Assembly: GCA_018398765.1 (NCBI GenBank)
Contig: JAHBMJ010000631.1
Coordinates: 1 to 48,262, forward strand
Direction: 5' to 3'
Source: Chromera velia
Taxonomy: Eukaryota > Sar > Chromeraceae
DNA length: 48,262 nucleotides
The notes under the pieces are model-generated. The model did no database searches. It worked only from the letters and a program-made list of their open reading frames with translations, and was not told the origin of the DNA. The position numbers and the translations under genes are program-made. This document shows, piece after piece, positions 34,130 to 46,100 of this stretch (positions within the stretch are counted from its first letter, which is position 1; each line of letters starts with the position of its first letter).

Positions 34130-35934
34130 CTGTCTGTGTGTGGCGGCGGGAGTACGGACGTCCGAAATGTCTGCTGAAAGGAACTTATAAATTTCTCCGC
34201 ACTCCACGTCTTGAGAGTCCAATTCTTGTCATCTGGTCCTGACCTTCCGCGCTTCTGACTGCTTCAGGACTGTTCCCTCCTTTGCCTTGGTTTTTGCCTT
34301 AGAGGAAACGATCAAATAGGGGTACGTAATGAAAGGTAAAAGAAAGGCGGTGTCAACTTAATACCGGCAAGGGTTTCTTGCGACCTTTTTGTTTCCAATA
34401 AGATACTGGATGGATAGAGCTCCATGTGGGTTGACACGAACTGCTCTATTTCTTTTTCTTTGCACACTGTCTGCATCGTCTGACCCACCCACCCACCCAA
34501 CCCGTGAGGCAGATCACCGAGGAAGAGCAAGAGCGCGAGGTCAAACAGAAAGCGGCAGGCCGCAGCCTGGCAGCGGTGAAGGCAGCAACTCGCACGTGCG
34601 CAAACCCGGCAGTGGTCGGTCGGTCACAGAGAGAGTCGGGGAGCGTCGATGAGATGAGATCTGCTGTCTGTCTGTGTGGGATCTCTTCCAAGAAAGAGAG
34701 CTTGGGGGCGGGGGGACGGATGAGCGGCACGAGCAGTTTTTGTGCGTGCGTGTGTGTCTGTATGTGTGTGAGAGTGTGAAAACCGAACGAAGCGGGCAAA
34801 AGGTCTGAAAAGGGCGGTCAGTACATACAGATTCATTGGGAATGAAAATTTATAGTATAAGTGAACAAGTAAGTTTTTGCGTGTGCTGCAAAAGTTGTGC
34901 ATGTGTCTCGGAGGGCAGGCAGTCTGGCTTGCCGGGAGGCCTTTGAGAATCGGGAAGGTCGATAAACAAACGCCCTGCTGTTCATATCATATGGACCGTC
35001 TGAGTTGTCACATTGGAGCAATTGAAGGGACTCACAACGCAGTGTGTGCACAGACAGAGAGTAATGAGAGAGACAGACGGGGACAGACGGTACATCGTCT
35101 GATCAGTGCCTTCCTTGTCGCTTCCTTCATCTTCTGCAAGCAGGCAGCAATCCTGTGGAAGGAATTTCAAAACGTGATTCTGAGTCCCCACTCACTTGTA
35201 AGTCGAGTCGACAGTTCTCCTTCCGGTCTTTCTTCTCCCTTTTTTTTCTTGCCTTTGGAGGGATGTTTTATTCCTTGTGTCCTCTCTCTTTCTCCCTCTC
35301 TTCCACTCACATCAAGATGCACGTGCGTTGCCCTTCACTTGCTCAACCAGACGTCCTTCTCCTCTTTCTTTCCTTCTCTTCTCTTGTTTCCATCAACTGT
35401 CTCTCTCTTTCTCATTGTCCTCTCTTCTTTCTTTGCCTCTGCATTCTCCTCTCAAGATTTCTTTTTCGTCTGTCTGCCACGTTCGGTTGATTTCCCTTCT
35501 ACATGCATCCTCCTGATCGATGCAGACTTATACCGAAATAAATTTCCCTTCTGGTTATCACCCCAAGAGTCTGTGGCTGCTCTATGCGAACTTGTTTGTG
35601 TTCCTTTTTCTGCAGGAGCAACTCGGAGACATCTACGATTCAGACAAGGCGCATCTCTCCAGGCAGTTGTACATCAACAGGTTGGTTGGATGGTTCGCTT
35701 GGTTCGTTGGTTTGTTCCTGCCTGCCTGCCCGACAGCGCGTCGAATTTTTGTTTTGTGTTTGGACTTTCTCGGACGGGATTGGATTGGATTTGATGGTGC
35801 ACCTTGAGCGTATGGGGCAAATGCAGGGCCTCTCTCGTTGCTTTCGTCTCATCTCAGCTGGTGTGCATGCGTGCGGGTGCTCGTCTCTCTCCCTCTCCCT
35901 CCACCCCCCCCCTCCCTTTCTCTACCTCTAGGCG

Positions 35935-36006
<72 letters not shown>

Positions 36007-37632
36007 TGAGTGATCAGCCGCCCCCCACCCGCCACCCCAAGCTGGTTTGTGGAGCAGTAGAGAAAAGCGACAACAAGAGCACCCTGGACGCATCGTGTGG
36101 CCGGCCATATGGATGGATGGATGGATGGATGGATGCAGATGTGAGACGACGAGCGAGTGGCACTCCTCTAACCGTCTGGACACTGACACGACCATCCCTC
36201 TGGAATCCCCCATCTGTCTGACGGCAGCCAAGGAGACCTCCGCATTGGTCTTCAGGTTGTATGAGAGGTACAGGGTAAGTTTCCCTTCCTTTCCTTTCCT
36301 TTCTTGTGCATGCATCTAGAGGAGGAAGTAGTCGAGGCATTTGAAGTGAGTGGTGTAAAGGCAATCTGAGGAGTGCGCGGTAGGAAGGAGGGGAATCTTT
36401 TTTTGTTGAGCTCATGCATATTTGCCATGTGCATATGCGTGTTCTTGGTCCTTCGCCCAAAGTACTTCCTTCTCCCTAGCTTCAACGTGTGCCTGCCTGC
36501 CTGCCTGCCTGTGCGCAGTCTCTCCATCTAGAAGGCAAACGTTTGTCTCTCCGTCCGGAGGGCCGACAGATGCAGTGAATGAGTGAATGAATGAATGAAT
36601 GATTGATTGAATGAATGAATGAATGAATGAATGAATGAGGCAACAACTGACCTGAGTGCTCGTCCGGGACAACAAGAGAGAAAAGTCATTCATGCTGTCT
36701 GTCTGTCTGCTGCGTCTATTTATGTCTGCAAAGGAAAAAGACGATCGTGTCATGACCCCCGCCTGCCTGTCTGCCTGGTCGGGTGGCTGCGTCCATTCGG
36801 TTCCTTTGTTCCTTCTGTTTCTTCTGACTGGCTGACATTCATTCTCTTTGGTTGCTTTCTTCACATATTCATACAAACAGTTTTGCTTCTCTCTCTTCCA
36901 TTCCCGACACACATTAATACATGAAATGCAATGAGACACCAAGATGAACAAATTAAAAAGTCAGAGCGGGCCAAAATATGTTACGAGGGACGCCAAGAAA
37001 AAAACTAACAAAGGAAACGAACACGTCCGAGAGCATCCTCTTCCTTTTCACCCCCCCCCCCCCCNNNTCTCTCTGGCATGCAGGATCAGTGGAAGTGCCA
37101 GACAGCCGGCCCGGGAGGGCACCCAGTGATGTGGGACAGGGGGGACCTGGGGTTTGTGTGCATGCTGAATGCAGCGCTGAGACACAGGGGGGAGGCGTCG
37201 ATCTTGAGGTAGGTAGGTAGGTAGGTGCTCGCGGCCTTCTCTTTTTTTTTTCAGTTTCTTATTTCCTTTCTTTCTTTCTTTCTTCCTTTCTTCCTTTCTT
37301 CCTTTCTTTTCCCTTTTTTTTCTCTCTCTCTCTTTTCTTTGGTCTTTGTTGTGTCTGTCGAGGTTTTTCTGCCTCTGTCCCTCTGTCTCTCTCTGTTTCT
37401 TATAATGCTCCGCTTTCCGTGGATATCACTACACAGAGAGAGCTTCCTCGTGCTTGCATTTAGACACAGAGGAAAATGAAAAACGAAACTCCCTGAAGGG
37501 CCCGCAGTCTTTCTCTCTCGACTTTCCTTTCAGTGAGTGAGAGAGAATTCTTCTGCCCCATGCATGCATATATGATTCGGAATACTCTCTTTCTTTCTGA
37601 CGTATTTTTACCCCATCCATGTGCACATATCC

Positions 37633-37682
<50 letters not shown>

Positions 37683-38360
37683 ATGTGTATGTGTATGTGT
37701 GATGCCTGCCTCCAGGTGGGATCACCTCTGGAGACCCGACTTCATCTTCGTGGACGATGCAGAGCACCTGACGGTTGCCGAAAGGCACACGATCGCTCTC
37801 TGTCTGAGGAATCCCCACGGGCTGTCTTTGGCTGCAAACACGGTAGGCAGGACTCCATCCCCCCATCCTGCCCGCATGCTCTATCCTGCATGGGCAGGCA
37901 GGCAGGCTGTTCCTTCCTTCTTTGCCTGGCTGCTTTCAATGTACCTGTATAGCTCGTTTTTGTGCATTTTCGTCCTCTTGTTTGTTTGTTTGTTTCCTGC
38001 TGCTTCGTTGCTTGCTGGACTCGACAGATAATTGTTTGACGTGTGTCGTCACACATTCTGTCGATCACTTTTGGTCTTGCGGAGGTAGTTTGCGCATCGC
38101 TCAAGGGCTTTGTGTTTGAGAAGGCGGGATGAGAGAAAAGACAAATTATCTTCACTTTCCCTGCACAGACAGATGATGCAGATAGAGGAGGGCTTCGTTC
38201 TGTCTGCTGTTGTCCGCTTCGTCTCTTTACTTCCTTCCTTGATTTGAATTGCTGTGTCCATCCGTGCATGTATGTCCGCTGCATACTCTTCCGCGTCTGC
38301 ATGTCTGGATTTCTCGAAAAATGCCGTGACTCGTGAGCGTCCTTGATTTTGCATTGCAAT

Positions 38361-38429
<69 letters not shown>

Positions 38430-40160
38430 CTGCCCGTGGCTTCCAACTCGTCGATGGCCTCTCTGCTGTGTAGCCTCCAAGAGGTCGCAGAGGGAATCGG
38501 GAAGAGGGGAGAGAAAGTGCGTGGAGGAGCGGAGTCCTCTCGGATTCTTCACCTGGAAGTTCCCTTCTACCTTCCGTGCCCTCGCGTGGGGGGAAGAGTG
38601 CAGAACGCATTGGCGTCGCGTATTCGGTGCTTCATCCGCAGGTCCGTTGGTCCCAAGAGAAGAGAAGAGAGGGAAGTCTTCTTTCTTTCTTTTGTTGTTT
38701 CTTTTTTTTTTTTGCTTTTTCTCTTTCTTTTTTTCTTTCTTTCTTTCTGCTTTTGCCTTGATTGGCTTGCGGAGGCTTGTGTCTTGTGGAGGCTTGCAAA
38801 CTCTGATGTTGCGCTCACTTTTGCAGCGGGGGAACGGATTTGCCCCCATTTTACAAAAACGAAAAGAAAGGTGTGGGATGAGATCGAAAACTATCGAGCA
38901 AATTGATGTGACAGACTCTCTTCTGTGAACAGTTGACATAATACCCACTGAATCCGTAAGTGTGTGATGCATTAATTAATTGGATTGGAATAGGAATGTG
39001 AATCCATGCAGTACCCATTTTCATTCATTTTCTTTTTCCCCCTCTTCCTTCTGGTATGCAGGTTCGACGTTCTCCCATCGGTGTTCCATGCTGAGGCGTA
39101 CGCACATTTCGCCTCAATGGAGCGGATGCTTCAGGGAGGCGCGGGAGAGAAGCTGAAGGAATTTGTGGGGAAAATGAGGGAGAGAGTGAACAAAAGACTT
39201 CGCAATCTCCTGCCGACTCTGTCTGATGAAGCCTCCATGTCGGTTCTGGCTACCACAGAAGTCATCAGAGACACAGGGCTGAATCCGGCCCTCATCGCCC
39301 TTCCCCCTTCCTGGGGGAGTCTGCCTGGAGGAAAGAAGAAGGTGAAAGTGTCTAAAGAGACTGGGAAGGTCATCGAGACCGCCGAGTCGAAGGAACTGAT
39401 GGAAGAAGAAGAGAGACGAAAGAGAGAAGCAGACGTACTGGCTCACGGCCTTCTCTTCTCCTTCGTTCGCATTCCCTCTGTCGTCGCCTCGCAGTTGTCT
39501 GCTGAGTTTGGCAGCGATGTGTTCGCCTTTGCACACTCACACAAAAAAAATGCCCTCAACGAAAGGACACACGAATTGGACGACGGCAAGAACCCCCCCC
39601 CCGCGCCCACTGTCGGTGCCGCGTGGCTTGATGATGAAGGGAACCGGAGCTCCTTTCTTGACCGGATACGATTTGAGATCAGAGAGGAGTACGGGAAGCA
39701 GGAACGGAGACAGTCAGTCAGTAAAGTGGCAGGCAGGCAGCTGGTCGGGTGAAGGATTTAAATCCAAAGAGAAGAAAAAATATGTTCCTGTGTCTGTAAA
39801 TGTTTCCGTGCATTTTCACAACATTTCTGCGACGACTGCGTGCATTGTTGTCTTCCCGTGTCTGTCTGCCTGTCTGTCTGTCTGTCTTGCTGGCTGTCTG
39901 TTTTCTACTGTCAGGAGAAGTCTCTTCTGACATTCAGGACAGAGATCAACCAAACAAGAATACATATTAGTTATGCGTCAGATTCAGCGAAAGGCACCGA
40001 GCACTTTGCTGCATCCATTCAAGAAAGGTGAAGCAGACATGACACCAACCAAGACGCGGCATTGCAAGTGAAGGCCTGAGGCGTCGACGGCAAATGTCTG
40101 GATGCACAGAACAACAGACCAAGCTGGAATGGAATTCTGGGCACGTTCATTAATTCCATG

Positions 40161-40192
<32 letters not shown>

Positions 40193-43100
40193 GGATTGGT
40201 TTCTTCTCTGTCTGCAGGTCCGTTCTGGTTGTCTGTCGCTCTGCCGACGAGGCAGGTCGTCTCTGTCGTGCGTGCGGTGTGGATGCAGTTGGTGCTGCAG
40301 CCCTGAGGCACCGAGAGGTCACGGGGGCTTCAGGGGAGACGGCCGAGGAACGCGTTCAAGTCGTGGGAGGATGCGGTGACTCTGAAGATGATCCGCTGAT
40401 CATTGTACAACTAACCAATGACAGCGTGGCCGCGCTTTCTGGTGGAGCGCCTGTTCGGCTGGTAGGGGGGGAGAGAGCAGGACTGCGAAGAGTCCCAGAA
40501 AGGTTCGACGTGGTGATCCTGTTCAACTTCTTTTCCCACTCGCCCTCAAAGGTGTCTGTGACATCTGCACAGAGCGGCGAGCTGTCTAAGGAGGTTCTTG
40601 AGAGTGTGTGGTCCGATCGCAACCTGCGTCACCTTTTACATCCACTGATGACCCCCCCGGTGGACCCCCTGAAGCCATCTGCAGGGTCGGCTAACAAGGC
40701 GGCGGTGACGGTGATTGAGCGTGTGGGGTTTGCAGCTGTGCTGGAAGATACAAAGTTTCGGGAGGAATTCAAGGAGGCTGGCACGTCGGTTGCGCAGCTT
40801 GTCCGGGATTTCCGTGTGTACTCTGCCTTCCAGTCAGTTTGCAAGGAGCGGGTGGTGGTTTTGGATCAGGTGGTGAACAATTTTGAGCTTTTCTTTTCGA
40901 CCCCTTCTGACCAATCCAGCGTCGCTTTTGGAAGTTGGAGATCCTTCAACCGAAGAAACGAAGGCCCTTATTCGCCCCAGATAAATGAGGATGGATCGCC
41001 CCTCTGTCAGACCAGAAGACTTCGGCGTGACAACGGAGAGTCAGAAGAAATGAAAGCCAGAGCCAAGCAGAGAAGAAGAGAAAGCGCGTTCATCAGAGCA
41101 AGCAAAGAAATTCGAAGAAAAGCCCCGGTGGACGAGAGCAAGGCTGTCGCCTTGAGAAAGCACGTGGCGCCGCTTTTGGTTGGGAAAGGACGTGAGTCGT
41201 CTTTTGCTACACAGGGGGGGGAGCCTGGAGATCTTAGTTGGGCTTCAACGATGGGTTGGGATGGTCGTCGAAGCAAGGAGGACGGGGATGATGCAGAGAT
41301 CTCCGGGGGGATCATTGATCTCTCAGGGGATTTATCAGAGGCCAATGTGTCTCCTCCAGAGGATGGGAAGGGAAAGGGGAAGAAGGGAAAGGCCGCTGGC
41401 AGCAGCAGCAGCAAGAATCGTTCTCCGGTTCTTGCACTTGCCGGGATTCATCTTCCTTCAGTTCCCGAAAACACAGCCCTTTCCTCTGCCTCCAAGGATC
41501 CTCCTTCGTCTTCTCGGGATCGTCCGGCGTCTTCGCATGAAGGAGGAGGAGGTGGGGCGAGGGACAGAGATAGTCGGGGAGAGAGAGACAGAGACGGTTT
41601 GGCGACGGGGGTGGAGGGTCAGGCTGAGGACGGATTGGCCCTCTTCTGTCCCCACAAAGACGCGCAGAAAGGCGCCAACCAGAACCTCCGATTTGATGCG
41701 GGTGAGTGGATGGATCAAGACACTCAGTGAGGCTGGGTGTGAGCAAGCCTAGAGAAGTGAGGGACTAACTCGTGAAGCTTTTAGAGAGAGGGAGGGAGGG
41801 AGGGAAGGATTCAATGCATGAATCAGTGAGTGATTCAGATAGCGCAACGCAGAGAGGCTGAGTTCCTCTCTCTTTGTGAGGTCGGCGCTTGGTTTCTCTT
41901 GTTTCAAGTTGAGATGAAAGGGTCGATCGTGATCGCATGCTTCCGTTCTTTTCCTTCGCTTTCCTGTTCTGTCCCTTTGCTTTCCTGTCATTTCGCTTTG
42001 CTTTCCTGTGATTTCCCTTTGCTTTCCTGTTCTTTTCTTCTTCCGTCCTCTTCAGCAAGCGTTCGGGGGACCTTGCTTGGTTGTTTTGTTGTTCCATTAT
42101 CAAGCCTCGCTCCTCCGGGGGCTGCCTCTGTCTGTGTCTGTGCAGGGATGATTCCGGGCTCCGAGACGTTCGTGCGCGCCTGGCTGTCGTCGGATTTTGA
42201 CAAGGATGAGAAATCGGTTCTGCCGACTGAAGCTCCTTCGAATATTTTGACGACAGGGGAGGAAGAGAGTGAGAACGAGGACCTCTATGGAAAGGAGATA
42301 TTCAAGGATGAATCGTTCTTGATTCCCCAGACAGACCAACACGAATGGGATTTGTTGTGCGGATCTGCAGAGGCCGTGATCCAGAAGACCGTTGCAAGGG
42401 CGGCCCATGAGAACATGATGGATGACGCTGATGGGTTGCAAGACATGAAAAGTGAGGCCTCGTCTTCCTCCGAGGAAGGATCCCCCGGCCCTTCCTCTTC
42501 CCCTGCGAAACCCGGAGGACGGAAGAAGAAGGCTAAGGCAGAGGATTCGATTTTGAGGCAGAATCTCTGTAATCCCCTTGCACCCCCACCTCCGCCTCTC
42601 AGTTCGAGCAGACGGAAGACCAAGGAAGAGCAGGAGGCAGACAGAACGAGAGAGACGGACGCAGCCTTCAGACAGATTTTGAAAGAAGAAGGTCTGCTCG
42701 ACCATCCAAGGTGGAAGGACAAATTCCTTCCTCCAGAGCTCAAGCTGGCCAAAAGACAGGAGAGAGCAACAGAGAAGGCCCACGAGAAGGCAAAGGCGGA
42801 GGGAGGCAAAGACGAGGACGTCGGCTCCCTCGTCGTCACAGCCTCCGTCTCGGAAGGGAAGGCGAAGCTTCCGATCTCCGTTGACTCCCTCCCCTCGCCC
42901 TCAGACGAAGGAGGAGGAAACTTTTTGCCTGCTGAAGTAGACATGGAGGAGGACCCTGAACATCTCCTTCTCCCCCTAGGTGGGCTGGCGGGGCCTGGGC
43001 TGGGTTGGTGGGTGGCTGGCTGTCTTCTTGCGTGCACTTCTTTTTGCTGTCCTTTTAATTGCTTTTCCCTCTTCGCCTAACCTAGGTCTGTGGGAAGGCC

Positions 43101-46100
43101 TGCAGAGCTTTCCGTCCCCCGTACTTTTCTGTTTTGTGGGGGGATGAAAATGCTGAGGTAGAGTGTGCATATTGCTGCTGTCTGTGTGAATGTGCAGATG
43201 GGCGGTTGCGTAAGCACGGCCGAAAGAGGTTTGTCGGCATGGTGAGGTCTGCCGTGGCGCTTGAGTATTCTGCTGCTGAGAGGCAGAAGTACATCGCCTT
43301 TGTGCGAGACCAGAGACGAAAGAAGGCGGTTGAGAGGGCGTCGAAAAACAAAGGGGATCGCCCGGTGGCCTCTGTGGTGAACCTCCAAGATATAGTCACC
43401 CTCGCGTCCCCTGTCCCGGGGTCAAATCTGGATCCCAACAACCTGCCCTCGATTGAGTACTGGTCTGTCTCCCTGGCCGTGCTTTCGTTTCTTCCTTGTC
43501 TCTCTTTCTTTCTTTCTTTCTTTGTTTGTTTGTTTCTTTCTTTCTTTCTTTCTTTGTGTCTTTCTTTCTTTTCTTTCTTTCTTTCTTTCTTTCTTTCCTT
43601 GTTTCTTTGTTTCTTTCTTTCTTTCTTTGTCGGTCTGTCTATCAAGGAAAAGGAAAGAAGCCATACAGTCGCTGTGCCTGTCTTTCTTTGTGTCTGTCTG
43701 CCTGTCTTTGTGTTTTTCTGTCCTCTTTTTTTCTTTCTTTCGTTCGTTTGTTCGTTCGGCGCTTGAGAATGAGATAGCAGGAACATTGACCCACAATCTG
43801 CGCACACACACACACACACACACACACACGCAGGCGCGCGCGCGCACACACACACACAGAGAGAGCGAGAGAGAGAGAGAGAGAGAGAGAGACGGATTGG
43901 TGCATGCGTGGCTGAATCAACCGGCATGGGGGTATCGACCGTAGTTTCTTCGTCTGTTCGTTCTTGCGTTGACATGTTCAGGTGTCGCTTTTTTTTCGTT
44001 CTTTTTACAGCCCCCGTCCCTTTTTTCTTTCGTCTTCGTTTCATGTTGTCCTCTCTCTCCTTCGTCTCGGTTCGCGGCTGTTTCTCGCCTTTTCTATCTT
44101 CTTCATGCTCTTTTGTATCGGTGCAACTTGTTTCACGCATAATTTCTCTGAAAGCGCTATGAACCTATTCCGTGAATGTTCGTTTGTTGAGGGATAGATG
44201 TGCGAACTATGCGCCCTTCTGCTTTTTGTTTTGTTTCCTGTCTCCCTTTTCTCGGGTTGAGGGCGATATCCTGTTTGTTTCATTGTTCTTCAAACTTCCT
44301 TCTTGTTTCTTCACGCGCCTTCTTCCTTTTTCTTTTCTTTTCTTCTCTTCGGGATGCCTGCCTGCCTTTCCCTGCAGTTTTCCTGGAACAGACGCGAAAT
44401 TCGATTACTTCAAAATCTGCGACCTCCACTCCGGCCTTCCCCCTCCTCAACCCCCCATCGACCCCCTTGTGCCTGCCGACTTTGAGAGTCTGTTGGGGGA
44501 GAATAGAAAGCTCCCTGTCCCAGACAATGATGTGTTTCTTCCTCGGACACCCGAGGAGAGAGAAATGGACGAGGACCTCGAGAGAAGCGAGCAGCCTCCT
44601 GTTCTTCCGACTGCTTGCATCGATTCCGAGGAGGAGGACAGGGAGATAGACGAACTCGTCATCAAACACCACCAGGGTGTGAGGGCAGTCCCAAGAAAGG
44701 GTTTCAAGCCCTCACCGAAAACGAAGGAGGAATTGTTGAGGGAAGAGATCAAACGAAAGTACCAGGAAAAATTCGGGAACAGGCCCAAGAGAGACCCTTC
44801 CGAGGGCATCATTCGCATTCTCGTCGACGACACACCGAAGAAGTCGAAGGAGGAAAAGAGCCGACCGCAGAAAGAGGGGTCGGCAGCACATGAAGAGAGA
44901 GACCGTGAAAAAGGAGGAAGGAGGAGAGAGAGAGACGATCGCAGACGCCGGCACGGAGATAAAGATGAGTCAGAAGAGGACGAGAGGCGAGTAAACGATC
45001 ACAGAGAGCGTCACAGAGATAGAAACGCTAAGGGTGAGAGGCGCCCCCGAGACGAATGGGATGGGGAGGGCGACTCCTTTGACCGAAGAGTCAGGGGTGA
45101 GAGGCGCCCCCGAGACGAAAGGGATGATGAAGAAGAGTACAGCGACCGAAGAGTCAGGGGTGAGAGGCGCCCCCGAGACGAAAGGGATGATGAAGAAGAG
45201 TACAGCGACCGAAGAGTCAGGGGTGAGAGGCGCCCCCGAGACGAATGGGGTGGTGATGGCGACTCCTTTGACCGAAGAGTCAGGGGTGAGAGGCCCCCCC
45301 CGAGAGACGAATGGGGTGGTGAGGGCGACTACAGTGACCGAAGAGTCAGGGGTGAGAGGCCCCCCCCGAGAGACGAATGGGGTGGTGAGGGCGACTACAG
45401 TGACCGAAGAGTCAGGGGTGAGAGGCGCCTCCCGAGAGACGAATGGGGTGGTGAGGGCGACTACAGTGACCGAAGAGTCAGGGGTGAGAGGCGCCTCCCG
45501 AGAGACGAATGGGGTGGTGAGGCGAGGCAGCATGAGAGAGAAAGGTGGGGGGGCGATGGCAGAGAAAGGCAAGCCCAGAGAAACCCATATTCAGAGGAAG
45601 ATTCTCCTCCTCCTGCTCAGTTTGTTGATAGAAATTCGTTTGCTGCTGCTGCTGTAGACGCCTCTCCGAGGGGGTCCAAGAAGAACCCCCACCAGCCAGC
45701 AGTCGTCCCTGTATCCCCGAGGTCGTATCAAGATCCTTACGACTCTCCAACCGCCCCCGCTCCACTCTCTCGAACCCATTCTCCACGCTCTTTCCGGCAG
45801 CATCCTGTGCTGCAACAGAGAGGGAGACCGACTGAGAGAGGAGCAGAGGCAGAGGGGACGAACCCTCCCCCATCGTTCCCCTCATACAGCAGCAAAGGGA
45901 GAGGAATGTTGGTGGAAGAGACGCAGAGGGACGACTGGGGAGGAGAAAAGTTCAACAGAGGGAGAGATGAAGATCGAGATCGAGAGAGGGGCATTCTTTA
46001 CAAGCGCACCCCTCCCCCTCCGATCCAAACTGATGCCTCAGGGGCCCCCCCGCCATCCCTGAGCAGACATACAAGAATGCAACAGGAACGCTACGACGCG

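Larger units (their letters stand above)
31415..41701 (+). other. Module 2: UvrD/TRANK1-like (SF1A-type) helicase module
   Basis: Walker A GAPSSGKTRILISRLL is intact (31968; about aa 1924) and preceded by a Q-motif-like FSLTVSQHHP. The exon 24 segment FLSVRTWLLSLQ resembles the V.TfHs region. WDRGDLGFVCMLNAAL resembles the family's DF.DL helix. FIFVDDAEHLT (exon 31, about aa 2392) is the motif II equivalent, changed from VDEaQDLT. Motif III is LSLAANTLPV where family members have a GD..Q element. HLEVPFYLPC and SVLVVCRSADEAG (40218) match the 2A-domain strands after motif III. An acidic insertion (31680-31860) sits before Walker A. ATP binding is plausible; hydrolysis is doubtful. Confidence 0.7.

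Noticed and set aside
35526-35615. Longer version of exon 28 starting at 35526
   Set aside because: It is in frame, but the extra 30 residues are hydrophobic and intron-like, and a stronger TTTTTCTGCAG acceptor lies at 35615. Kept only as an alternative.
31415-44377. Splitting the giant locus into two genes at about 28.7-31 kb
   Set aside because: Exons 17-22 join in consistent phase, no stop or start with good context is seen, and the linker resembles what I recall between the modules of plant fusion proteins.
44970-45572. 200-codon minus-strand open frame
   Set aside because: Mirror image of the RD/E minisatellite in exon 37 of the giant gene.
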